Shown here piece after piece: positions 57,584 through 64,000 of a DNA stretch of 64,000 bases (position 1 is its first letter; each line of letters opens with the position of its first letter). Origin of the DNA: Streptomyces sp. NBC_01571 (GTDB taxonomy: Bacteria > Actinomycetota > Actinomycetes > Streptomycetales > Streptomycetaceae). The translations under genes and the position numbers were made by a program. The notes beneath the pieces were generated by a model. It was not told the DNA's origin, searched no databases, and saw nothing but the letters and a program-made list of their open reading frames with translations. The DNA lies in the NCBI RefSeq assembly GCF_026339875.1, contig NZ_JAPEPZ010000001.1:6262001-6326000 (forward strand). The letters are read 5' to 3'.

Positions 57584-58000
57584 GGCCGGCGCGAGCGGCT
57601 GCTCACCGCCAACCGCGGACTGCGCGCGGCGCTGCTCAGCTACCGCGACGGCACGAAGGTGTTCAGCGGCTCCCGCTTCACCGGCACGCTGCACGCCGTG
57701 GAGATGGAGCGGACGCTGACGCTCTTCACCCGGGCGGGATTCACCCTCACCCAGGCGGCCCGCGCGACGTCCACCACGTACCTGTACACGATGGGCTTCG
57801 TCACCGAGGAGCAGGGCGTCCAGCCCCTGCCGGGCGAGCGCCGCGAGGGCTACGACGTGATGGAACGCGCCCGCCGCATGGCCGACTTCCCCCTGTCGGC
57901 CGCGGCGGGCGCGGAGATCTTCGAGGACTACGGCCGGCATTCCGAGGAAGGGCTGGCCCTGGTGATCGCGGGCATCGGGGCGCGCTACGGGATCGGCTGA
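57584..58000 (+). pseudogene. C-terminal remnant of a TetR-family regulator
   Basis: The frame RRERLLTANRGLRAALLSYR, then GTKVFSGSRFTGTLHAVEM and FVTEEQGVQPLPGERREGYD, matches the TetR_C_1 ligand domain. The DNA-binding N-terminus (about 70-80 residues) is missing and no start codon with a ribosome site precedes it. Homology begins within 30 bases of the point where the monooxygenase remnant stops. It was probably the repressor of that monooxygenase. Confidence 0.75.
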
Positions 58001-58079
58001 GCGGGGCGGCCCCGGCGGTCCGACCGGTGCGGCACCGACCCGTGCGGCACCGCCCCGTGCGGCGCCGGGCCCGGCCGGG

Positions 58080-59036
58080 TCAGCGTGTCGCCGCGCGCCG
58101 GGCGGTGCGCGCGCTGCGCAGGGCGCGGGTGAGCACCGGCGGCAGCAGGTCGGCGGCGATCCGCCGGGTGCGGGTGCGGGTGCGGGTGCGGCGCGCGGCC
58201 GGCCGGGAGTGCGCGGACGCCGGTCCCGACGGACGCCCGGAGGAGTCCTCGGGTCCAGCGGCGCCGAGGCTGTCCACGCCGTACCGGGAGACCGGGAAGG
58301 GCGGGGCCTGCATGTTCTTCGACTTGAGCCGGACGATGCGGTGGCCGGCCGCGTGCTGCACGCTGAGGTGGCAGTCGTCCCGCTCACGCACCGCGGCGAG
58401 CAGTTCCTCCTGGACCGCCTCGGGATCGTCCCAGGTTCCGTAGAGCTTCTGCGTGCTGAGGCAGATGGGGTGCAGACCCCGGTTGAGCACGGCTTCCCAG
58501 GCGGCTATGGAGACACCGGGCGTGTGCTCGGAACGGAAGTCGTCCAGGACGACGATGCCGCCGGGCAGCAGGGCGTCGCGGGCGGCGCCGATGTCCCCGT
58601 GGACGTGCTCGTACAGGTGCGAGGCGTCGATGTGGACGAACCGGCAGGACCGGGGTTCGACCTCGGCCGGGACGAGTGAACTCGGGCCCGGCAGGACACG
58701 GGGCAGTTCGTCGTGGAAGGAGAGGTAGTTCTCCTCGAAGACCTTCCGGGTGAGCGCGCTGTAGGACTTCGTCGACTCCGCCTGGTTGGCGCCGTCCGGG
58801 GCGTCGCCCTCGAAGAGGTCGCACACCGTGTACCGCTCGCCCTGGCGCAGATGGTCCCCGAGGAAGATCGCGCTCTTGCCCATGTACACGCCGACCTCCA
58901 GCAGGTCGCCCGGCATTCCCGCGGACTCCTGCCGGTCCAGGAACCACTTGAAGAGCATCTGGTCGAGAACGGGGAACCACCCGGGGACGTCGTCGAGGCG
59001 GCGGGGCGGTCGGATCGTGTCTGGTGCGGCAGTCAT
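58080..59036 (-). CDS. Class I SAM-dependent methyltransferase (TylF/MycF-like)
   Basis: A 318-residue methyltransferase. Its catalytic domain (about 30-250) has LLEVGVYMGKSAIFLGDHLR as the SAM motif, CDLFEGDAPDGANQAESTK, CRFVHIDASHLYEHVHGDIG, and a metal-binding GGIVVLDDFRSEHTPGV. The last ~60 residues are an Arg-rich, disordered tail containing a repeated RT dipeptide from a hexamer DNA repeat. It resembles sugar O-methyltransferases of macrolide clusters. The natural substrate here may be a wall-glycan sugar, as suggested by the neighbouring glycosyltransferases. ATG 59036 is used. Confidence 0.78.
   Translation of the reverse strand: MTAAPDTIRPPRRLDDVPGWFPVLDQMLFKWFLDRQESAGMPGDLLEVGVYMGKSAIFLGDHLRQGERYTVCDLFEGDAPDGANQAESTKSYSALTRKVFEENYLSFHDELPRVLPGPSSLVPAEVEPRSCRFVHIDASHLYEHVHGDIGAARDALLPGGIVVLDDFRSEHTPGVSIAAWEAVLNRGLHPICLSTQKLYGTWDDPEAVQEELLAAVRERDDCHLSVQHAAGHRIVRLKSKNMQAPPFPVSRYGVDSLGAAGPEDSSGRPSGPASAHSRPAARRTRTRTRTRRIAADLLPPVLTRALRSARTARRAATR
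58165..58188. repeat. CGGGTG hexamer tandem repeat, four copies
   Basis: Four adjoining copies inside the methyltransferase gene add an Arg-Thr dipeptide run to its C-terminal tail without frame change. The copy number could vary by slippage. Confidence 0.8.
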
Positions 59037-59224
59037 GAGAGAAAGCGCTCCCTTGTGCGGACGAGGCGAACGAGCGCCCCGGAACTTATGGGACGCCTAT
59101 GGTTCGGTCAAGAACTATGCGGCGCCTGCCCGCGGCGCTTTTCGCAAACCGGCGGCCAGATGAACACCGGGCCAACTTCCGCCCGCCCGGCGTCCGTCTT
59201 CGGGTGACCGACCGGAGCTGATCG

Positions 59225-60385
59225 CTACGGTCGCGGCTTCGACAGCGCGGTACGCAGCTTGGGCGTGAGCCAGTTCTCCACGTAGCGGTTGAGCAGCCAC
59301 GCCAGCAGCAGCATCGTCGCGACGGCCAGCGGGAGGGTGCCGTACGACGGGATGTGCAGGGTGCGGTGGTAGGCCTTGATGACGACCCAGCCCAGGTGCT
59401 CGTGGACCAGGTAGAAGGGGTAGGTGAGGGCGCCCGCGACCGTGAGCCAGCGCCAGTTCGCCCAGTTCAGGTAGCCCAGGGCGATCGCCCCGACGGCGAG
59501 GTAGCCGAGGGTGACGACCAGGACGATGCCGTACGAGCTGCGGTAGGAGAAGAACTCCGGGTTCGGCGCGTGCCACAGGCGGGCCACCGCGTAGTGCTGG
59601 CCGATCAGCCAGCTCACGCCCACGATGCCCCAGGCGTACGCGTCACGCCGGTTGCGGTGGAGGAGGTAGAGGCCGACACCGCCGATGAAGAACGGGGCGT
59701 ACTCCGGCATCAGGACGGTGTTCAGGAGCGGTTCGTCCGCCGTCTGGGCGATCGCCGCCGCCAGGGTCCAGCCCGCGCAGAAGAGGATGACGCGCTGACG
59801 GTTGGCGCCCGGCAGGACGATGCAGAGCGCGAAGAGCGCGTAGAACCGGACCTCCGCCCACAGCGTCCAGCAGACGCCCAGCACCCGGTCCACCCCCAGC
59901 GGCTGCTGGAGCATCGTCAGGTTCAGCAGGGCGTCGCTCGGCCCGACCGTCTTGTACGCGACCACCGGCAGCGCGAACACGGCCGTCACGATGATCACCG
60001 CTGCCCAGTAGGCGGGCAGCAGCCGGGACGCCCGGGACGCGAAGAACGACCGGAGCGGCCGGCCCCAGCCGCTCATGCAGATCACGAAACCACTGATCAC
60101 GAAGAAGATCTGGACGCCGAGACAGCCGTACGCGAAGTACGAGTGCAGGCTGGGGAACTGGTGTTGCGGGGAACTGCCCCAGGCCTGCGTGACCTCGCCG
60201 TCGCGGCCCCCGTAGTGGTACGCCGCCACCATCAGCGCGGCGATCAGCCGCAGCCCGTCCAGGGCGCGCAGACGGGACTCCCGGGGCTTCGCGCGCGACG
60301 GCGGGCGGGTGTCGGGCGCCGGGAGGACGGCGCGGATCGCCGGACCCTCGGACGTCACGCGCGTGTCCTGGGGGGTGTTGGTCAC
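59225..60385 (-). CDS. Acyltransferase family 3 membrane protein
   Basis: A 386-residue protein with about ten membrane helices and the family markers LRALDGLRLIAALMVAAYHY (catalytic His in AAYHYGG), QIFFVISGFVICMSG, RLLPAYWAAV, and VCWTLWAEVRFYALFAL. It transfers acyl groups to sugars or lipids, often O-acetylating cell-surface glycans. GTG 60385 follows GAGGAATTCC, a good ribosome site, giving VTNTPQDTRVTSEG. A longer frame is unlikely. It sits in front of the glycosyltransferase genes on the same strand. Confidence 0.85.
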   Translation of the reverse strand: MTNTPQDTRVTSEGPAIRAVLPAPDTRPPSRAKPRESRLRALDGLRLIAALMVAAYHYGGRDGEVTQAWGSSPQHQFPSLHSYFAYGCLGVQIFFVISGFVICMSGWGRPLRSFFASRASRLLPAYWAAVIIVTAVFALPVVAYKTVGPSDALLNLTMLQQPLGVDRVLGVCWTLWAEVRFYALFALCIVLPGANRQRVILFCAGWTLAAAIAQTADEPLLNTVLMPEYAPFFIGGVGLYLLHRNRRDAYAWGIVGVSWLIGQHYAVARLWHAPNPEFFSYRSSYGIVLVVTLGYLAVGAIALGYLNWANWRWLTVAGALTYPFYLVHEHLGWVVIKAYHRTLHIPSYGTLPLAVATMLLLAWLLNRYVENWLTPKLRTALSKPRP

Positions 60386-60694
60386 GGAATTCCTCTTCGC
60401 GGGCGGTTCATGCTGACGGGTTACACCCAGCACGCTAGTCCGATTCACGGGAAGCATCCGATTGACCAGGTGACGATTCCCCGTACGGACGCCATGAGTT
60501 CACCCGCCCGTCGCTTCGGGTTCCCTCTTTCCCCGGCCGCCCTCAATTCACCGACAAGGGCCGGCTCGGCGAAGAGGGCGAACACGGTCGACGGCGAATG
60601 GATCACCTTGCCGACCGGGGAATGCGGAACGGGCGTGGGGGCCGGTTCGTCATGAACCGGCCCCCACGCCCGCGGGAACCCCTGGGTGGGTCGC
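60386..60694. other. Intergenic region between acyltransferase and polysialyltransferase-like genes
   Basis: No gene is supported. It contains the acyltransferase promoter area (lower GC at 60410-60480, with no confident boxes) and a strong terminator (60631-60671) for the upstream minus-strand unit. Confidence 0.5.
60631..60671 (-). terminator. Terminator of the glycosyltransferase operon
   Basis: GGGCGTGGGGGCCGGTTC and GAACCGGCCCCCACGCCC pair perfectly over 18 bp with a 5-base loop, 24 bases beyond the stop of the polysialyltransferase-like gene. It is the strongest hairpin in the window. Confidence 0.85.
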
Positions 60695-62029
60695 TCAGCG
60701 CCGTACGGCCCGGCGCAGACTGCGCGCCCGGCGCGCGACACGGCGGACCGTGGCGTTGCGCGGCAGGAAGGCCAGCTGGGCCGGGACCGCGCCGGGCAGC
60801 GCCAGCGAGGTGAGGCGCTTGCGCTTGAAGTACCGCCAGGTGTGGGTGTTCAGGTGCTGCGTCAGATAGCGCTCGGCGGCCGGGCGCAGGTCCGGCAGGA
60901 TCTTCGGCTGCATCGCGTAGCCCACGGCCCGCACGAGCCCGGTCAGGGCCTCCGTGGTCATGCCCACGCGCTGTTCGGCGACCGCCGCCTTGTCGGTCAG
61001 CTCCGGCAGCAGGGCGTCCACGATCGTGACCGGGACACGGTTGCTGTTCTCGTACGGCACCAGACGGTCCAGCAGCGTGTCGGTGCCGATGCGGGCGACG
61101 GGCAGCCCGTAGAGCGCGGACGCGGTGAGCAGCGCGGTGGAGAAGCAGCCGACGACGAGCGCGGGACGCATGCGCTGGTACAGGACCTCGGCGAGGACGG
61201 GTGTGTCGAGCACCGTCAGCTCGACGTCGAGCTTCCCGGCCTCCTTCTCCAGGACGCGCGACCAGCGGGCCGGCGCCGTGGGGTGCGGTTTGAACACGAC
61301 CCGGGTGTGGCCGAGCGCGACGGCGCCCCTGAGCATCCGTACGTGCAGGTCCTCCTCCTGCTCGGCGGTGAGGATGCCGAGCGCGGAGAGGTACTGGCCG
61401 AGCAGCAGCGCGGGCTCGTCGATGAGCGGCAGTTCGTCGCCGGTGTCGACGAGTTCGGCGAGCACCTTCGAGAACGCGTCCGTGGGCACGATCTCGGGTT
61501 CGACACCGAACTCGGTCAGCAGCAGCGGCGTCAGACCGGGGACCAGGTCCAGGTGGAGCAGGCGGGTCACCCGGGTCCCGACCAGCGGGTCGATCTTGTT
61601 GCGGGTGGGTCCGTAGCTCATCAGGCCGTCCGCGTACACGGTGACGGGCGCGCCGGTGAAGATCTGGGCGAGGCCGAGCGCGGGGTTGACCTGGATCGAC
61701 TCCACGGCCAGCTCGATGTCGTCGTCGCCGAGGTTCCAGGCCAGCCGAAGATGCCGCTCCCACAGGGGCGTGTCGTCGAGGCGCGGGGCCCAGCCGCCGG
61801 GATGGAACGGCGTGATCGTCTCGTTCCACGACAGCACGTCGTCGAAGCGGCCGCGCAGCCGGCCGAAGCCGGGCATCCCGTCCACGGCGGGTGTCGTCTC
61901 GGGCGTCGCCGCGTTGTTGGAGACGAGCAGGATGCGCCGGTCGGCGGGGCCGAAGCAGTCGGCGTCCAGGGCCGCGGCGAGCGTCGCGGTCCCGTACAGC
62001 GTGGACGCCATGAAGATCTGGGTCGTCAC
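60695..62029 (-). CDS. Polysialyltransferase-like glycosyltransferase (GT52/alpha-2,8-polysialyltransferase family)
   Basis: A 444-residue cytoplasmic protein resembling bacterial polysialyltransferases. It has TLYGTATLAAALDADCFGP at the start, RILLVSNNAATPET, VVFKPHPTAPARWSRVLE as the conserved HP motif, and GCFSTALLTASALYGLPVAR as the S/T motif for CMP-sugar binding. It would polymerise sialic/Kdn-type sugars on a wall glycopolymer. The sugar is inferred. GTG 62029 overlaps the stop of the upstream GT2 gene (GTGA), so the two are translated together. Confidence 0.72.
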   Translation of the reverse strand: MTTQIFMASTLYGTATLAAALDADCFGPADRRILLVSNNAATPETTPAVDGMPGFGRLRGRFDDVLSWNETITPFHPGGWAPRLDDTPLWERHLRLAWNLGDDDIELAVESIQVNPALGLAQIFTGAPVTVYADGLMSYGPTRNKIDPLVGTRVTRLLHLDLVPGLTPLLLTEFGVEPEIVPTDAFSKVLAELVDTGDELPLIDEPALLLGQYLSALGILTAEQEEDLHVRMLRGAVALGHTRVVFKPHPTAPARWSRVLEKEAGKLDVELTVLDTPVLAEVLYQRMRPALVVGCFSTALLTASALYGLPVARIGTDTLLDRLVPYENSNRVPVTIVDALLPELTDKAAVAEQRVGMTTEALTGLVRAVGYAMQPKILPDLRPAAERYLTQHLNTHTWRYFKRKRLTSLALPGAVPAQLAFLPRNATVRRVARRARSLRRAVRR

Positions 62030-63006
62030 GCTGCCACCCCTGCGCCCGCGGTGGGACGGCGGCGCAGCCGACGCAGCCGGGTGGCCCGCTGGACGTCCAT
62101 CGAATCGAGTGCCTCGTCGAGCACGTCCTGAGGCATGCGCTGCAGTGCCGCCGCACTCATCGACTTCAGTTTCCGCGCCACGGGCGGCTCGAACCTTTCC
62201 ATGGATCCCAGATGGTGGGAAATAATCGCGCAGTAGGTGCGCACGGCCTTGGGCAGCAGTCTCGACGCGTCGGGATCCTCGGCGGTCTCCGCCACGACCT
62301 GGTCGAACGCGCGGATGAAGTCGAGCTGGCGCACGTCCCCGATCTGGGTGAGGGAGGAGGCGACACCACGTCGGTAGAACACGCCGAGCAGGCTCACCGC
62401 GGCGAAGGACTCGGCCTCGCGGTGCAGTTTCCAGATCCACGGACGGTCCTCGGCCGTACGCAGGCCGTGGGTGAAGTGCAGCAGTCCGCGGTCGACCAGA
62501 CGGCGGTGGTAGATGCCCGCCCAGGCGTACGCGTAGTCGACGGAGGTGGAGCGGTCGGAGGGCAGTATGGCGTCCCGGGGGTTCATCACGACGCCCCGGC
62601 GGCCGTGCGGAACCCGGTGGATGGTGCGGGCCCGCGCGGTGCACTGGACATGGTCCGTACGGACGAAGTCGCAGCCCAGGTCCTCGATCGCGGTGACGAG
62701 TTGCTCGTAGTAGCCGGGGGCGAGCCAGTCGTCCCCGTCGAGGAACGTGAGGTATTCGCCGCGCGCGGCGTCGATGCCCGTGTTGCGCGCGGTCGCCAGC
62801 CCTCCGTTCTTCTCATGTCTGACATGCACCGCGCCCGGGAGCTCGCGCTCCGCGCGCGCGAGAATCTCCGGTGTCTCGTCGCTCGAACAGTCGTCGACGA
62901 GAATGAATTCGAAGTCCTCGCGCACGTTCGCACGCAGGCTCTTCAGGGTGTCGGGTGCGTATTGCTGCACGTTGTAGAACGGCACGATGACGGAGAGCTT
63001 GACCAC
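62026..63006 (-). CDS. Family 2 glycosyltransferase
   Basis: A 326-residue GT-A fold transferase with LSVIVPFYNVQQYAPDTLKS at the start, ILVDDCSSDETPEI, NGGLATARNTGIDAARGEYL, and the metal-binding FLDGDDWL (DxD). Its C-terminal ~100 residues are helical. GTG 63006 gives the family-typical N-terminus although no ribosome site is seen. An ATG at 63129 would add 41 residues with little similarity. It is the first gene of the operon with the polysialyltransferase-like gene and divergent from the next gene. Confidence 0.82.
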   Translation of the reverse strand: MVKLSVIVPFYNVQQYAPDTLKSLRANVREDFEFILVDDCSSDETPEILARAERELPGAVHVRHEKNGGLATARNTGIDAARGEYLTFLDGDDWLAPGYYEQLVTAIEDLGCDFVRTDHVQCTARARTIHRVPHGRRGVVMNPRDAILPSDRSTSVDYAYAWAGIYHRRLVDRGLLHFTHGLRTAEDRPWIWKLHREAESFAAVSLLGVFYRRGVASSLTQIGDVRQLDFIRAFDQVVAETAEDPDASRLLPKAVRTYCAIISHHLGSMERFEPPVARKLKSMSAAALQRMPQDVLDEALDSMDVQRATRLRRLRRRPTAGAGVAA

Positions 63007-63204
63007 CCACGTGACGTTAGGGGGCGGTCCGGCATTCGTCTTGGCCGTTGGTGAGATGTCAGGTGAACGACGCGTGGCGAAGCCGTGAACCAGGCTGATT
63101 TCTCGATGGTTCGCGGCCTGATTCGCCATTCGTCGATGTGCTGTTAACCGTTTGTTGCATTCAGGTTGGGCCGTTACTCGGAATGGCTTCCTAGCGTCTT
63201 GGAC

Positions 63205-64000
63205 GTGCCAGCAAGTACCAGGAAGTCCCTGCGGGTCGCCGTTCTCGCGGATTCCGACACACGGTGGAAATGGGGTTCGCTCACCGCGAACCGTATATCC
63301 ACGACTGAAACGTCCAATACGGACATTCAGGAGTCGGACCTCCGTCTCGACGGCTATCTCCTGCGTGGCCGTGCCACTCCCACCGCCCGCCAGCTCGAAG
63401 AGGTCGGCGTCCGCGCGGATTCGCTCCGCGAAGTGACCGCCGTCGAATTCCTGCGCGCCATGGAGCGGGAGCGGTACGACGTCCTGGTCCTCGCCCTCGT
63501 CGGCGGCGCCGTCCAGGCGGTGCTGCACGGCCTGGCCCACCTCTGGGAGGGGAGCACGGAGCGGCCCGTGGTCGTCACCGGCTATGTCGGTGTCGTCTAC
63601 GAGAAGCTCGCCGACGGCCTGCTGCTGCGGCACGGCGCGGACCTGGTCCTCGCCAACTCGCGCCAGGACGCGGACCGCTTCCGGGACGTGTACCAGGGAG
63701 TGGGCGCCGACGCCTCGTCCGTGACGGAGGTGGCGCTGCCCTTCCTCGGCGGGGCCGCCTACAGCAAGAACGACCCGTACACGGTCGTCTTCGCCGCCCA
63801 GCCCTCCGTGCCGGAGAGCCGCAAGGACCGTACGTACCTGCTGGACCGGCTGATCGCCCACGCCCGTCTGCACCCCGACCGCGAGGTGCTGCTGAAGCTG
63901 CGCTCCAAGCCGGGCGAGCACACCACGCACATCGAGGAGCTGCCCTACCAGAAGCTGGCGCAGAAGACCGATCTGCCCGCCAACTTCCGCCTGGTGTACG
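63205..64000 (+). CDS. DUF6716-type putative glycosyltransferase, N-terminal part (continues past the window)
   Basis: From GTG 63205 an open frame runs to the window edge (265 residues): VPASTRKSLRVAVLADSDTR, WKWGSLTANRI, then LRGRATPTARQLEEVGVRAD, ERPVVVTGYVGVVYEKLADG and VLLKLRSKPGEHTTHIEELP. It looks like the glycosyltransferase B-fold proteins found beside polysialyltransferase genes in streptomycete wall-polymer loci. It is divergent from the GT2 gene with 198 bases between. A TAGCGT close to the start hints at a nearly leaderless transcript. The C-terminus is not visible. Confidence 0.72.
   Translation, partial: MPASTRKSLRVAVLADSDTRWKWGSLTANRISTTETSNTDIQESDLRLDGYLLRGRATPTARQLEEVGVRADSLREVTAVEFLRAMERERYDVLVLALVGGAVQAVLHGLAHLWEGSTERPVVVTGYVGVVYEKLADGLLLRHGADLVLANSRQDADRFRDVYQGVGADASSVTEVALPFLGGAAYSKNDPYTVVFAAQPSVPESRKDRTYLLDRLIAHARLHPDREVLLKLRSKPGEHTTHIEELPYQKLAQKTDLPANFRLVY

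Overview
The window is chromosomal DNA from a Streptomyces-type actinomycete. The evidence is very high GC with G/C-ending codons, frequent GTG and occasional TTG starts, four-subunit succinate dehydrogenase with separate small sdhC and sdhD, ECF sigma/anti-sigma pairs, MocR and MarR-GNAT regulators, and DprE1/DprE2. From memory the gene order resembles the conserved core of Streptomyces chromosomes. I could not run a search to confirm that. There is no prophage, integrase, insertion sequence, CRISPR array, rRNA or tRNA.

Layout. 0.1-7.5 kb: an osmoprotection operon with betaine aldehyde dehydrogenase, choline dehydrogenase, and a betaine/choline ABC importer with a tandem-duplicated permease; a MarR-GNAT fragment with a palindromic operator lies at its left. 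7.5-13.3 kb: a PEP mutase-family lyase, an AhpD-like protein divergent from a MocR regulator, a decayed chorismate-binding (pab/trpE-type) remnant, an EamA transporter, and a lipoprotein plus glutathionylspermidine-synthase-like pair. 13.3-16.2 kb: ornithine aminotransferase divergent from glyA, which carries a ZTP (pfl) riboswitch in its leader. 16.2-19.8 kb: two membrane-anchored paralogues sharing a C-terminal tail, then an anti-sigma-like protein overlapping its ECF sigma factor. 19.9-26.7 kb: trpS, a 2H phosphoesterase-like protein, and the four gene types for decaprenyl-phosphoryl-arabinose-like synthesis (DprE2, DprE1, PAP2 phosphatase, UbiA-type phosphoribosyltransferase), then BrkB. 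26.6-37.3 kb: D,D-carboxypeptidase, metallophosphoesterase, LtaS-like sulfatase-fold protein, a two-component system, an MMPL exporter with an added C-terminal domain, and a frameshifted Uma2 gene. 37.4-39.2 kb: a three-gene TetR operon with two perfect palindromic operators. 39.9-43.3 kb: sdhCDAB. 43.7-53.0 kb: uraD, a GH20 hexosaminidase, small unknowns, an MFS-sigma chimera, an ECF sigma/anti-sigma pair and an L,D-transpeptidase. 53.3-58.0 kb: a mutase large subunit, an intact Uma2 protein, a LysE exporter, a hydrolase, and the scar of a deleted monooxygenase/TetR pair. 58.1-64 kb: a methyltransferase, an acyltransferase and three glycosyltransferase-type proteins that look like the edge of a cell-wall glycopolymer locus.

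The most unusual signal is a set of deletion-type junctions in 64 kb: a 5'-truncated pab/trpE-type remnant abutting a transporter stop codon, an MFS N-terminus joined in frame to sigma-factor region 4, and a monooxygenase and TetR gene that both lost their facing 5' ends. Two other genes show apparent single-G frameshifts. Together they suggest local genome erosion, or in part assembly or homopolymer error, which read mapping would settle. The clearest regulatory elements are the ZTP riboswitch of glyA and the promoter/operator layout of the TetR operon.
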